A stretch of 64,000 nucleotides of DNA from Micropterix aruncella (taxonomy: Eukaryota > Arthropoda > Insecta > Lepidoptera > Micropterigidae). The notes under the pieces were generated by a model. The model worked only from the letters and a program-made list of their open reading frames with translations. It searched no databases and was not told the origin of the DNA. The position numbers and the translations under genes were made by a program. The stretch is taken from positions 5,069,602 through 5,133,601 of the forward strand of contig OX155978.1 in assembly GCA_944548615.1 (NCBI GenBank), in the 5' to 3' direction. Below are positions 34,293-45,084 of this stretch, piece after piece (within the stretch, counting starts at the first letter, position 1; each line of letters begins with the position of its first letter).

Positions 34293-34571
34293 TTAACCCT
34301 TCTAGTAGCGGCATATTTTCATGGCCGATCGTGGCAATTTATTGGAATTTCTTGCAATGTCGCCGCGATCGATAAAAAGTACTATAACTATGGAACTACT
34401 ATAGCAATCATAAAAAGAATAGCTTTGCAATGATCGCATTGAAATTTCGTATATAGAATATTGAAATCTCATTTTGGAAAACAATTAGATAATTATTTAA
34501 AAATATGAGAAAATCTAAAAAGTGAAAAAAACTCGGCTTTTCTAACTTGTACTTGTCTTACGGAAAAATAG
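34293..34571 (-). mobile_element. TTAA MITE family 1, copy 3 (truncated)
   Basis: TTAACCCTTCTAGTAGCGG start, collinear with 23885-24170, and breaks off after TTGTCTTACGGAAAAATA. One end only. Confidence 0.7.
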
Positions 34572-35968
34572 ATAGTGGATCGTGCTCAGCTTTTTATACT
34601 AGTTTAAAAAAAAACAATTAATAATAATTTCTCCAAAAATTGAAGACATTATTTCAAAAATAGCAGATGTCCATTTTTTTGTGAAATGACATTTTAATGC
34701 AGTTCGGTAGATGTCTATATTGCGCACATTTTTTGCCTAATTCATTATTGCATAAATGCAACATATCCTGCGTTATAAGCTAGACAAGTTTGTTTGATTC
34801 CGTCATAACCTCACTATCAGTACTGCAAAACTTAATGATTTAAAGAAACTTTATCCTTTCATAAAACCAGAGAGTAAAGTATTTTTCGACTCTATCCGTG
34901 TCTGCCGAGGCTCAACAGTCTGACATTGATGAATCTGATAATAGTAGCTGCGACGACACAAGGCTTTAAATGCAATTGCGTAGTATTAATGTAATAGATT
35001 ATATGCATAACACAAGTTTTCTTATAAGCTAGAATATTCATTATTAACATTATAAAAACTTAAGATTCCGATGTTCATCAATCCGGCAAAATAGCAGCAC
35101 TACGAGAATGCTTGAATGTAACGAATTAGATAGTAAAGAAACGCAAAGTGTTAACTAAGTTAAGTTTTATTACAAATAAAACATGTATTTCATATTACAA
35201 CTTATTTCATTAACCATTTTCGACAAAGTATTTAGTATGGGACTGATGTGATTTCTTTTGAAAAGGACACATGTCCAGCAGTGTGTCAGTTTATCATTTT
35301 TTTGTACCTTTTTATAATTGACACTACTATTGCGTGAAACAGTTGTCTATATTCTCTAGCATACCATTTAAAAAGATCAACATAAATTGTAACAATACAG
35401 AGATTTTATAAAGTTTTTTGTCTCTCCTGAACAATTTACTTTTTTGGACATCTGCTGTTTTTGAAATAATGTCTTCAATTCTCATCAAAAGTTGCTTAGT
35501 TCGTCGTACTGATTTACCCACTACAAGGATGTCACTAATTAAAAACTCATCCTGTATATGAATATTCATTTCATAAATAAAGTCTATGAGCAGTTAGCGA
35601 TTTTATTATGGTGTAGGTTATAAGTCGGACACATAAATCATGTTGAAACTACGCTATACCGTTATTCATAAATCATGTTGAAACTACGCTATACGCTACT
35701 GTTATTTCCTTATTAACCGTAAGGAAAATGTTGAGGCATACAATCGAGTAATGGAGATTCAACAAAATTCCTTTTAATTCAACAAAATTACGATTGAAAC
35801 ATCGTTATTCCGTATAAAACCGAAATAGCAAAATGGTTATGTAAAAATCAATCCAATGTTAGTGTTATTGCATTCGATCGTACAGAATTGATATGCATTT
35901 CCTTTAATTTTATCCCATCGGAAAATATTGACACAGCCGGGAATTAAACACGGAATCTTACAATGTTA
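34572..35968. other. Mostly unassigned AT-rich DNA
   Basis: Only two details stand out. 35487-35560 is shared with 29541-29612. A ~31-base direct repeat (ATAAATCATGTTGAAACTAC) occurs twice at 35625-35695. The frame at 35327-35569 (minus) includes the shared DEFLISDILVVGKSVR stretch but no known domain. Confidence 0.4.
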
Positions 35969-36290
35969 GGAGCTCTCTAGACGATCAAGCATGCTTGTTA
36001 AGCATCGCGTCGCGGGCTGGGAGGGGATCGGAAACCGCAGGAAAATGCGGTTTCCGATCCCCGCGATTTTTTAAAAATATTTACCAATAATGCTTCATTT
36101 TGTAGTTTTATACCAGGGAGTCACGTCATTAATTAATCAATTACGTCTAATTGACGTGACTCCCTGGTATAAACTACAAAATTAGGCATTTTTGGTAAAA
36201 ATTTAAATAAATAATTGCATATTTTCTGCGGTTTACGATCCCTTCCCATCCAGCGACGCAATGCTTGACAAGCATGCTTAATCGTCCACT
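35969..36290. mobile_element. Foldback MITE, second copy (PIF/Harbinger-like)
   Basis: Collinear with 18397-18706 (GCTCTCTAGACGATCAAGCA, inner CCAGGGAGTCACGTC palindrome). The right terminus is degraded (ATCGTCCACTATGCG). An extra snap-back at GGAAACCGCAGGAAAATGCG interrupts the left arm. Confidence 0.7.
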
Positions 36291-36735
36291 ATGCGACCAG
36301 GCCGTGTCTGTAGCAATTGAATGCCGACGTCAACCGATATTAGAAACTTGCTTCCTGAGTATCTTCCGCGCTCACGATTTACCAATACTGGCAGCGCCAC
36401 GATATTGTACACCTGCACAATACCGTACATTCATAATCCCGCGTCTACCCTCTATTTACATAACAACAATGTGACCGAGAAACACACCACCTCCCTTTTC
36501 CATTCGCTCAGTAAATTGTACCCTCAAAATCGTTGGCCTATTGTGGAGGCGTATCGCGCGCTGATTTTATTACCTCGTTTATTCGATACGCAGACCAAAT
36601 CCTCTGGGATGCCTTTTCGCTTTTTTACTTATCCGGCCCACCAACCGAAGAGGAGGGAAAGTATTGTGAACGCGCAGATTTTTTTCGAGGTGAAGAGGGA
36701 AATATCCATTTTGAGGCCCCTGCGACGAATAAGGG
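36291..36735 (+). other. Unassigned; weak open frame ending in Rep-A
   Basis: A + frame (36321-36770) is open, but its last third is the Rep-A edge (GGGAAAGTATTGTGAACGCG ... ATATCCATTTTGAGGCC). The first part has no recognisable domain. Probably chance. Confidence 0.25.
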
Positions 36736-36812
36736 GAGCTAAGGGGCCCTTGCTGAGTTGGCCACGATGACCCAATCTGTTCAGGATTGGTCACACTCAC
36801 GAGTCAACTCAA
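36736..36812 (+). repeat. Rep-B head fragment
   Basis: GGAGCTAAGGGGCCCTTGCT ... GGTCACACTCACGAGTCAAC, then breaks off. Confidence 0.7.
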
Positions 36813-37137
36813 ATAATGAACTCTGTCCTAGAATAACTATCTAAAACTGCAATTTCTGCATTTCAAATTCTGAGGTTTTGAAGGGAGGGTGAATGGGTGG
36901 TAAGGTGTACTCACATGAGGCAAGTCTGTCCTAAACCTGCCACAGCCGGTTGCTAGTCTTGAGTCCACCGCTCAACCCCCTGAAGTGTAATATGAGATTG
37001 CTTTGGATTATTGGTCGCCATCTATAATCCGGCCTGGGAATCGATCGTATTATTAATCTATAGTATAACAACAATGGTCCCGATTCTGGTCAGTAAATTC
37101 CATTGGCAGCTCCGTATGTATTTATCTATATTGTCAG
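36813..37137. other. No feature recognised
   Basis: Unassigned spacer between Rep-B pieces. Confidence 0.3.
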
Positions 37138-39005
37138 GGAGTAATGGGCCCTTGCTGAGTTGGCCACGAGGACCCATTCTGTTCAGGGTTGGTCACACTC
37201 ACGGGTCAATAACCATCCGATGGCCTCCACGCATGAAGTGCGAGCCTGGGTAGGACTCTGGCCCTTAGGGTTAGTTTCTCCTAGGAATCAAACTTCTGGC
37301 GCTCCTGGACGGTCTGCGCACCGTGCGGCGCAAGCCAATCGATTGTGCTCTCCGACTAACAGTCGGAGAGCACAATCGATTGCGCACTTTGATAACAGTC
37401 CGGGGAGTCTGGAAGCAGTACTGTTTCCTATAGATGGAGCTAATGGGCCCATGATGGGTTGGCCATGAAGACCCATGTGTTCAGGGTCGGTCACACTCAC
37501 GGGTCAACACCCATCCGACGGCCTCCACGCACGGGGTGCGAACCTGGGTAGGACTCTGGCCCTGGTCAGTTTCCACTGGGAATCAAACCTCTGGCGCTCC
37601 TGGACGGTCTGCGCACCGTGCGGCGCAAGCCAATCGATTGTGCACTCTGACTAACATCTTGCGGTGTCGACTAAAACGGGCGAGCCCGTCACCACAGGAC
37701 GTTTTAACGATTAGTCGTTCTTTCGCCCTGCAGTGAACGTAGAAGACTTTGGACAGTACAATTCTACGTCCAGCTACGTCACAACCCGTGAGAGTCCAAC
37801 GCCTTACCGCGAGTTAGCCAGGAATAAACCCGGCGGGCTCGAGATACTCGCGCCCTCACTTCCAATTGTGACCAGATTTCTCCGGTCTCTCGATTGGTTC
37901 CGAGTTCGAGGTCGCTTGCGCGGTCCTCTCCCTTACGAAGCGGTGAAACGGAGTGCACCGAATCTATCGCGGACCAAGGCGTCCTTTGCCCGACTCTGAA
38001 CCGGGATCGGATGGCCAATGGTCATTTCAAGAGCAGTCGCCGTAAGGTAGACAACCACCCCCGCTCTGTAGGAAACAATACAGTTCCCAGACTCCCCCGA
38101 CTGTTAGTCGGAGAGCACAATCGATTGGTTTGCGCCGCACGGTGTGCAGACCGTCGGGGGAGTCTGGAAGCTGTATTGTTTCCTATAGAGCGGGGGTGGT
38201 TGCGTACCTTACGGCGACTGCTCTTGAAATGACCATTGGCCATCCGATCCCGAGTAAGAGGCGGGCAAAGGACGCCATGGTCCGCGATAGATTCGGTATA
38301 CACCGTTTCACCGCTTCGTAAGGGAGAGGACTGCGCAAGCGACCTCGAACTCGGAACCAATCGAGAGACCGGAGAAATCTGGTCACAATTGGAAGTTAGG
38401 GCGCGAGAGTCGGGCCCGCCAGGTAGCATAACTGGCTATCTCGCTGTAAGGCGTTGGTCTCTAACGGGTTGTGGCGTAGCTAGACGCTGGATTGTTTTGT
38501 CCAAAGTCTTCTACGCTCACTGCAGGTCGATAGAACGACTAATCGTTAAAACTTCCTGTGGTGACGGGCTCGCCCGTTGTAGTCGACAACCCAAGTTGTT
38601 TCCTATAGAGCGGGGGTGGTTGCTGACCTCACGGCCAGTGCTATTGAAACAATTATCGGCTACCCGATCCTGAGTGAACAACGGGGCAAAGGATGCCGTG
38701 GCCCGCGATAGATTCGGTATACACCGTTTAACCGCTTTGTAAGGGAGAGGACCGCGCAAGCGACCTCGAACTCATAACCAATCGAGAGACTGTAGTAATC
38801 TGGTCGCAATTGGAAGTAAGCCGCTGGGTAGCACTCCTGGCTATCTCGCGGTTATGGCGTTGTCCTCTTACGGGCTTGTGGCGGAGCTTAATGGTGGACT
38901 GTTTTGTCCAAGTCTTCTGCGCTCACTTCAGGGAGACAGAAAGACTCATTGTTAAGACTTCCTGAGGTGACGGGCTCGCCCGCTGTAGTTGACAACTCTA
39001 GTTGA
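37138..39005. repeat. Cluster of five rearranged Rep-B pieces
   Basis: In order: head, + strand (37138-37430); head, + strand (37434-37656); tail-to-middle, - strand (about 37660-38100); middle-to-tail, + strand (38154-38595); middle-to-tail, + strand (38597-39005). The third and fourth face each other as a giant inverted repeat with ~430-bp arms and a 53-bp centre. Within the first piece, 37336-37382 is a perfect 22-bp palindrome (CAATCGATTGTGCTCTCCGA...) around AAC. All minus/plus ORFs here are mirrored readings of the same repeat. Confidence 0.85.
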
Positions 39006-39473
39006 GACGAATAAGACCTTTTTAAGATGGAAGTCTGTCTGGCTGTGTATATGTGTGTATTCTTTCACAATAGCGCCCAAACTCTTAATCCATTTGAGCT
39101 GAAATTTGGCATACCGGCTTTATTTGGTAATAGTTGAAAAGTTGAAAAGGTTGCGGTGACTTAGAGACTTGAATTTTGGTACACAGATACCTCGTTGGGT
39201 CGAAATGACATTGTGGTTGGAATATCTCATATACAAGCTACATTAATAATATTTAAATTCCGCAATACATTGTAATCAAATAGTAACGCCATCTGTTAGT
39301 GCTTGGCCGAGAAACGAACCAGAGTCGGTTGTAACGGAAACCAACCGGGTATGTCCGCCGGGCGAGAGAGCGCTCATCGATTTTATTTATGAAATTAATA
39401 TTCAGATAAAATCCGTCCGCGGCTGCTTGCCGGGAAAACCTTGGGGTGATACAACCGTTTTATTTAAACCCTT
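39006..39473 (+). repeat. Rep-A partial copy and related end
   Basis: 39020-39120 has GTCTGTCTGGCTGTGTATAT ... ACAATAGCGCCCAAACTC ... TTTGAGCTGAAATTTGGCAT. 39360-39470 has GAGCGCTCATCGATTTTATT ... GGGAAAACCTTGGGGTGATA. Non-coding. Confidence 0.6.
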
Positions 39474-40106
39474 CGGCTACGTAACGACCAAATTTGGTTG
39501 CACATCAGAACACCGTTGACTACTTAATGACCAATATTGGCGGCTTGCTCTTGGAGCGCACAGTAATATTATTTTCTAACTCGAACGCATCCTAAAATCC
39601 ATACCAAATATCTCATTATTACCATAGATACATAGACTATTAGAATAGCTTCGCGCGTCATTTCGCGGATATTTCTGGTAAAATTCGATTATCAAAGTTT
39701 GTATGAGCTAATTATCTAATTATTTTTGTATGTAAATAAGCAAAATAAAATATTACCTTTGATAGAAAATCTAACAAACGATAGATTTTCGTTGTTACGA
39801 TAGTATTTACAAATTCTAAATAGGGTTCCGTATTTTTCCGTAAGACAAGTACAAGTTAGAAACGCCGAGTTTTTTTCACTCGTTCGACTTTCTCATATTT
39901 ATTCATAATTATCCAATTGTTTTACAAAATAAGATTTCAATATTATATATGCGAATTTTAATACGATCATTGCACAGTTATATTTTGTAAGATCGCTCTA
40001 GTAGTTCCATAGATATAGTACTTTTGTCGAGCGCGGCGATATTGCAAGAAATTCCAATAAATTGCCGCGGTCTGCCATGAAATTATGCCGCTACTCGAAG
40101 GGTTAA
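39474..40106 (+). mobile_element. TTAA MITE family 1, best-preserved copy
   Basis: Left end TTAAACCCTTCGGCTACGTA, right end GCTACTCGAAGGGTTAA. Only the outermost CCCTTCG is well paired. The length of about 630 bp matches copies at 14466 and 23885. No transposase. Confidence 0.75.
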
Positions 40107-40505
40107 CGTTCCCTTGGTTATAGGCAATATAAACAGAAAACAAAAAGGCACTGTAAACAAAACCCATATTTGATTAATTATTTTTAAAAATCGTCTCCTT
40201 GAGAGCCATTTTGAAACATATGTATATATTTAAAGTCTTGTTGTTCTTCCTCCGCGCCGCACCGACGGCCTCTTCTTTTCGTTTATTCAGTTAATGGAAA
40301 TACACGGGGTGATGGCAAATACGGGCGTCCTTTCTATAAAGTTACACTATGGAGTTCTATCGCCCACAAGTAGCAGTGTTTATGGATCTTTTTGACCTGC
40401 GGACTTCCGACTTTGCTTTGTTTTCGTCCGGTTTAACTGACTTTGTATTCTCGCTGATGAAGGATGAGCTATAATCTATAGTGCCTTTGGCATTTTTAAT
40501 CTATA
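40107..40505. other. No feature recognised
   Basis: Spacer ending in the left TSD of the RTE element. No gene seen. Confidence 0.3.
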
Positions 40506-41096
40506 CTCACCCCTTCTTCTTCTAGAGGTGCCATTTTCTACTGAAGGTTGGAATCATTTAAGGCGACTTGTACCCTCTACACACCTGCTCTGAACAAGGA
40601 TCGGGTGCTGGCCCCAAACCATTGGCGCAGATTTTTAAGCCAAGATGTTCTTCTTCTTCCCGGTTTCTTCTCGCCTTGTATCATCCCTTGGACGATCAGT
40701 TGTAATAGCTCATATTTTTGATTACGCATAATGTGCCCAAGATACTCCATCTTTCTTTTTTTTTATGGTTTTTAGAACCTCCAATGGTTAACCGGTACGT
40801 TGCAAAACTATTAAATTTCGCACTTCGTCTCCAGTAAATCCTTACATCCTCATGTAGATCCACATTTCGAATGCTTCCACCTTCTTGCACATGGCATCCG
40901 TAAGTGTCCACGCTTCCACACAGTGCAGTAGAATGGAGAACATTTTTAAACCCTCTATCGCATAAAAGTTTCTTCATTTTTGTTAAGGCGGCTCGAGCTT
41001 GTTCTACCGGCACCTTATTTAAAGGATGTTGTCTCCATGATCGTCAACATAGTAAACCAAGTATTTGTGTTAGTGGACCTTTTCTAATTTGCCCCC
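40506..41096 (-). mobile_element. 5'-truncated RTE-group retrotransposon with 17-bp TSD
   Basis: Direct repeats GGCATTTTTAATCTATA (40489-40505) and GGCATCTTTAATCTATA (41097-41113) differ at one base. Minus-strand sense runs from EQARAALTKMKKLL to a C/T-rich 3' end (CTTCTTCTTCTAGAGG on +). Confidence 0.8.
40520..41050 (-). pseudogene. RTE-group RT C-terminal region, frame-broken
   Basis: The minus frame starts EQARAALTKMKKLLCDRGFK, moves through VRIYWRRS and KKKERWSILGTLC, and then, after frameshifts, WLKNLRQWFGASTRSLFRAG near 40590-40650. This series is characteristic of the segment after RT in RTE-like elements. At least three frame changes and several stops make it non-functional. The longest single frame is 40696-41013. 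Confidence 0.7.
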
Positions 41097-41113
41097 GGCA
41101 TCTTTAATCTATA

Positions 41114-41389
41114 GCGCCTAGTGCTTCCGGTACGCATCTGCTTTCAATTGTGCATATTTTCAGCTCTTGGTTTTGCTCCTTTAATTGTTCATTTCTTAGG
41201 CACACCAGCATGGCCTATCCAGTGTTATTAAGTCAGCGTTTTTTAACACGCTTTTATTAGGTAGACCTGTACGTAACTATGTAATGGAATCTAAGGTAAC
41301 TAATTTAAACATCTTCCAAAGATCGTAGCGTCATGAAAATTGGCAGCTGTATGTAGTTCTGATGACAATACAATAATATGGTACTGTCG
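41114..41389. other. No feature recognised
   Basis: No gene. One short stretch of mixed composition. Confidence 0.3.
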
Positions 41390-41592
41390 AACTGATCTGA
41401 TGATGGAGTCGGAAGATATGAACTGGAACTTCATGATGGAACATCGTATCATAGCTGTGTTTGGACTTGTTAGAAAAGTCTTGAAATGAACTTTGACCAC
41501 GATTAGGTTTCAAGGTCTGATGATGAAGCCGAAAGATAGGCACTGGCATTCCATGATGGAATATCGTATCATAGCAATGTTTGGACTTGAAA
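41390..41592. repeat. Diverged two-unit tandem repeat, ~123-bp period
   Basis: CTGATGATGGAGTCGGAAGATA ... CATGATGGAACATCGTATCA ... GTTTGGACTTG at 41395-41470 recurs at 41518-41590 with about one change in eight. Both minus and plus short frames derive from it. Confidence 0.7.
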
Positions 41593-41669
41593 AGCGTGTT
41601 TTTAGTGTTTTTTTACACTGTATTATTTAAAGGTTGCGATTTATTTTACTTGCTTTATTGTTTCCCAGG

Positions 41670-41883
41670 CGCTACGTTGGTAGGTCGTAGGATAGTGGTA
41701 GCTAACAGTTCCGTGCAGCTTGAGCCGTATGACCTGCTCGTTATTTTGGGTCTTCCATTCGTTAGCGAGGACGCATCCTCAAAGAGGGACGAACCTGTAA
41801 AGGAATATGTGGCACGGCTGTGTCGTGGACATAAGATGAAATCCTCTAGGGAAGACCTCGGGCGCTGCTGGGTGGTTTGGTGA
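41670..41883 (+). CDS. Uncharacterised coding-like segment
   Basis: After a CCCAG that could be a splice acceptor (41661-41669), about 71 codons stay open with GC-rich third positions unlike the flanks. They read LVGRRIVVANSSVQLEPYDL and continue with charged, helical-looking sequence to a TGA at 41881. No recognised domain and no donor site. It could be a TE protein remnant, a terminal exon of an unrelated gene, or chance. It does not look like the missing Ig exon. Confidence 0.25.
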
Positions 41884-41911
41884 AATATTCTTATATGTTT
41901 CCTAAGCAGAG

Positions 41912-42480
41912 GTGGTGGTTGTTGACAACCCGATAAAATGTTTAATGTATGCTAGACAGCACGTCGCAGAAACTGCAATTAATACAGACATTCACTCGCA
42001 TCATACCCGCGGTAGCTCCCTTTTAAGCGTACCTCGAATACGACTAGCAAAAGTACAGAAAAGCTACTTGTACCTTAGCATTAAATTCTATAATCTACTC
42101 CCTACAAAATTTAAACAGATGGAGGACATATAATTAAAAAAAAACATCAAGGAGATGCTGATATTCCACCATTTCTATAATCTGGCCGAATTGAGGGCCA
42201 TGATTTTTCAAATATTGTGCCCATTTAAATTACTTAAAAAAGTAGAGCCTTATTGTCTGATTATTTTATATGGTCTTATATCTGTACTTTTAGTTTGAAA
42301 TGCATAACCTAGCTTTAATTTGATTATTTAACATTTTACTGACAATTTGAATATTACAAAGAATAATTTTACTACGTATCTTTTCGAATTACTAACTACT
42401 TCAAATATTAGGCTTCTATTTTGATTATTTATATTTATAGTTTGACAATCTAGTAGTTAATTCTCGACTACCTGTGTATG
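41912..42480 (+). pseudogene. Non-LTR ORF2 C-terminal scrap and UTR
   Basis: The frame 41912-42133 includes HSHHTRGSSLLSVPRIRLAK and SYLYLSIKFYNLLPTKFK, the pattern (H..NTR...L.VP..RL.K...S......YN.LP) seen at the very end of several CR1/Jockey-group ORF2 proteins. The following 350 bases are AT-rich and probably UTR. Only ~55 informative codons. Confidence 0.55.
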
Positions 42481-42519
42481 TTCAGTAAAGAGTAGTAACG
42501 AGACTTACTACCTAACCCA

Positions 42520-42960
42520 ATTATTTTGACACATCCAAGAGCGGTCTTTAGCCGTCAATTGGACACGACGAAAATGTAATGTAATGTAAAAGCGCCACGG
42601 TCCGCGATAAATTGGAACTGAATTACAGCTAACATCAGGTAGAGGCCGTGCAAGCGACTTCGAATCTGTGACTAGGCGGGAGGACGTAGAAATCCGGCAA
42701 AATCGGATAGAAAAATTGTGATTTGGGATACGTAGGGTATTATTCTGACTCAAACGAAGTGGAAAACCATGTGTTCCTAAGCTAGTAAAAGCCTGTTTCA
42801 GGTTGGAAGAAGATGTAGTATTATATAGGACATTGTATAGTAGTGAAAGGATGTGCAAATTGTTCCGGTCTTGTATCCGAGCCACTGCAATTTTGCTCGG
42901 TTCTCCGAAACATGGTCATACTTCCGCAGTTTGAATACGTATTTTATGCAATCATGCTGT
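42520..42960 (-). pseudogene. RT C-domain remnant fused to a Rep-B piece
   Basis: Minus sense: NCIKYVFKLRKYDHVSENRA near 42880-42950, a frameshift, then RNNLHILSLLYNVLYN and NTLRIPNHNFSIRF down to about 42710. These match the LRKYDHVSD...HILALLYR order of the element at 33675. 42590-42705 switches to Rep-B middle sequence (ACGGTCCGCGATAAATTG, CGTGCAAGCGACTTCGAA). The single ORF across the junction is therefore a chimera of two repeats. Confidence 0.65.
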
Positions 42961-43224
42961 ACGAGGGAGGGAGGGGGGGGGGCTCCCTACCCCCTCCCTC
43001 TCACCCCTCCTTCCTCAACTCCCTTTAAGTAACTGGCCGAATTTGACCGGTTTATATTTATATCTCATTTTGTACGAAAGAAACTTACTGTTGTCGGTAA
43101 GTTGGTTCGATCCACCGATATCGGTTACATATTGAAATGCAAAATGTATGGTATATTGAGCACAGGTCACATAATATGTAATCTGGGAGTAAAAGTAAAA
43201 GTATGAGTAAAACCGTCGGTTTGC
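42961..43224. other. G/C homopolymer patch and unassigned DNA
   Basis: A short GGGAGGGAGGGGGGGGGGCT purine run with facing C-rich sequence at about 42965-43010. Otherwise nothing recognised. Confidence 0.4.
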
Positions 43225-43922
43225 TTAACCATATTCATATTCATTTTATTAATATACTGGTATACAAGTCAGATACAGATTAGCAAACATTCATACATAT
43301 AAGAAAACAAACATTTTTTTTTATCGTACAGGAAAGATAAAATAAACAAAACAAAACGAAGAAAAAAACACAAGAATAATGTAAAAAGAATAAATACAAG
43401 ACAAAATGCAAAGAGATCAATAAATACTTTAGCCACCAAAGCATTTTAGACTTCACTCGAGTAATATTCCTCCAGTGAGTAAAACCCCTTATCTGTAAGG
43501 CGTCTCTTAAACAAGTCAAGAGATTGCGCCTGCCTCATTAGGCAGGCGCAAGTTGAGTTTGTGGTAAACCGCTGGGCCGGCGATATAGGCTAGCCTCTCC
43601 GACTTGGATAATGCATGACTTATCGAATGTAGCATGCTACGGGATACTTCCAATATATAAATGGACGGAAGCGTCATGATGCAGAGATCTCTAAACAGAG
43701 GCCTAGCTGGCGTATCAAGCGCCACACGCGCTATTGTGCGGACTGCACGCTTCTGCATAACGAAAGCCCTCTGCCTATCGGCTGCTCGCCCCCATAACTC
43801 CGCGCGGTACGTTAGCTGTGAATGAACGTATGCAAAGTAACACATGCGCAGCGCGGATATATCGAGAAATGAAGCGATGCGATAGAGTGCATAGCACGCT
43901 CTTCCCAATTTATCATACAATG
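43225..43922 (-). pseudogene. CR1/Jockey-group ORF2 C-terminus and 3' UTR
   Basis: The minus frame 43920-43516 gives about 134 codons: LGRACYALYRIASFLDISAL, YAYVHSQLTYRAELWGR, QKRAVRTIARV and ARPLFRDLCIMTLPSIYI. This parallels the SRACYALSIVRRS ... QKRAVRIIAKV ... RPIFKRLRILTLTSLYL order in the intact RT ORF at 8281, so the two belong to the same broad lineage. The 3' UTR runs down to a TTCATATTCATTTTATTAAT end at 43225. Catalytic RT domain absent. Confidence 0.8.
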
Positions 43923-44039
43923 TGCATTTCTATATTATAGAAAACGGGGCTAAGAGATAGCGATGTGGTAAGTCTATGAAGGTAGTCGAGATTTTTTATC
44001 GAGTTCCACACCAGTTTTCTTGATGGTTCGAAGGTACAA

Positions 44040-44712
44040 CTTGCGGTGTCAACTACAACGGGCGAGCCCGTCACCACAGGACGTTTTAACGATTTTCTCG
44101 TTCTATCGCCCTGCAGTGAACCTAGAAGACTTTGGACAGAAACAAATCCAACGTCCAGCTACGTCACAACCCGCAAGAAGCCAACGCCTTACCGCGAGAT
44201 AGCCAGTGTTACCTGGCGGGCCGACCCTCGCGCCCTTGCTTCCAATTGTGACCAGATTTCTCCGGTCTCTTGATTGGTTCCGAGTTCGAGGTCGCTTGCG
44301 CGGTCCTCTCCCTTACGAAGCGGTGAAACGGTGTGAACTGAATCTATCGCGGACCAAGGCGTCCTTTGCCCGACTCTGAACCGGGATCGGATGGCCAATG
44401 GTCATTTCAAGAGCAGTCGCCGTAAGGTAGACAACCACCCCCGCTCTATAGGAAACAATACAGTTCCCAGACTCCCCCGATTGTTAGTCGGAGAGCACAA
44501 TCGATTGGCTTGCGCCGCTCGGTGCGCAGACCGTCCAGGAGCGCCAGAGGTTTGATTCCCAGGGGAGACTGGTTGACCTAGTGTCCTACCCAGGCTCGCA
44601 CCCCATGCGTGGAGGCCATCGGATGGGTGTTGACCCGTGAGTGTGACCGACCCTGAACACATGGGTCATCGTGGCCACCTCATCATGGGCCCATTAGCTC
44701 CCCATGGGCCCA
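44040..44712 (-). mobile_element. Full-length Rep-B retroposon with 19-bp TSD
   Basis: The perfect direct repeat TGATGGTTCGAAGGTACAA at 44021-44039 and 44713-44731 bounds 673 bp. Minus strand: head GGGGAGCTAATGGGCCC to tail ACGGGCTCGCCCGTTGTAGT. This is the cleanest copy for defining the element. No poly(A); no domain in the open frames. Confidence 0.95.
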
Positions 44713-44731
44713 TGATGGTTCGAAGGTACAA

Positions 44732-45084
44732 GCCGGATTGCTCGCTCTTTCTTTTCCCCAATCCATAAAAAGTTCACATTTTAGCAATCTCAGATGCGCT
44801 TGTAAACGCATATAAACCCAATAACCGGTCGGGCGCTTATTCCGAAAGGGGTCGAGCGTATAAATGGCAAAGTTTCGCGCTTGCCGTGGATATAAGCAAT
44901 CGCCCGATTCGCCCTCTTTACGATGTCTATTTTGTATGGCAAATGAAATTCGCGCGAGTCTACGCTCGTAAAGGGGATGGAAGGGTGGGTTTTTTTATGA
45001 CAACGGCGGGCCTATGAAAAATGGGCAATCAAATTATTGGACAACGATATCGGACGAGGGAACATGCGGCGAACACGCTAACAT
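44732..45084. other. No feature recognised
   Basis: No convincing gene or repeat. Confidence 0.3.

Noticed and set aside
38022..38429. Facing ORFs on both strands that appear homologous to one another
   Set aside because: They are mirror readings of the two arms of the Rep-B palindrome.
42508..42885. Single 125-codon ORF as a novel protein
   Set aside because: It is a chimera of an RT C-domain remnant and a Rep-B piece that happen to share a frame.
44500..44600. tRNA-like A/B boxes in Rep-B (GGTTTGATTCC-like and GTGCGAGTCC-like)
   Set aside because: Both orientations give a partial B-box match but no properly spaced A box. It is not enough to call a tRNA-derived promoter.
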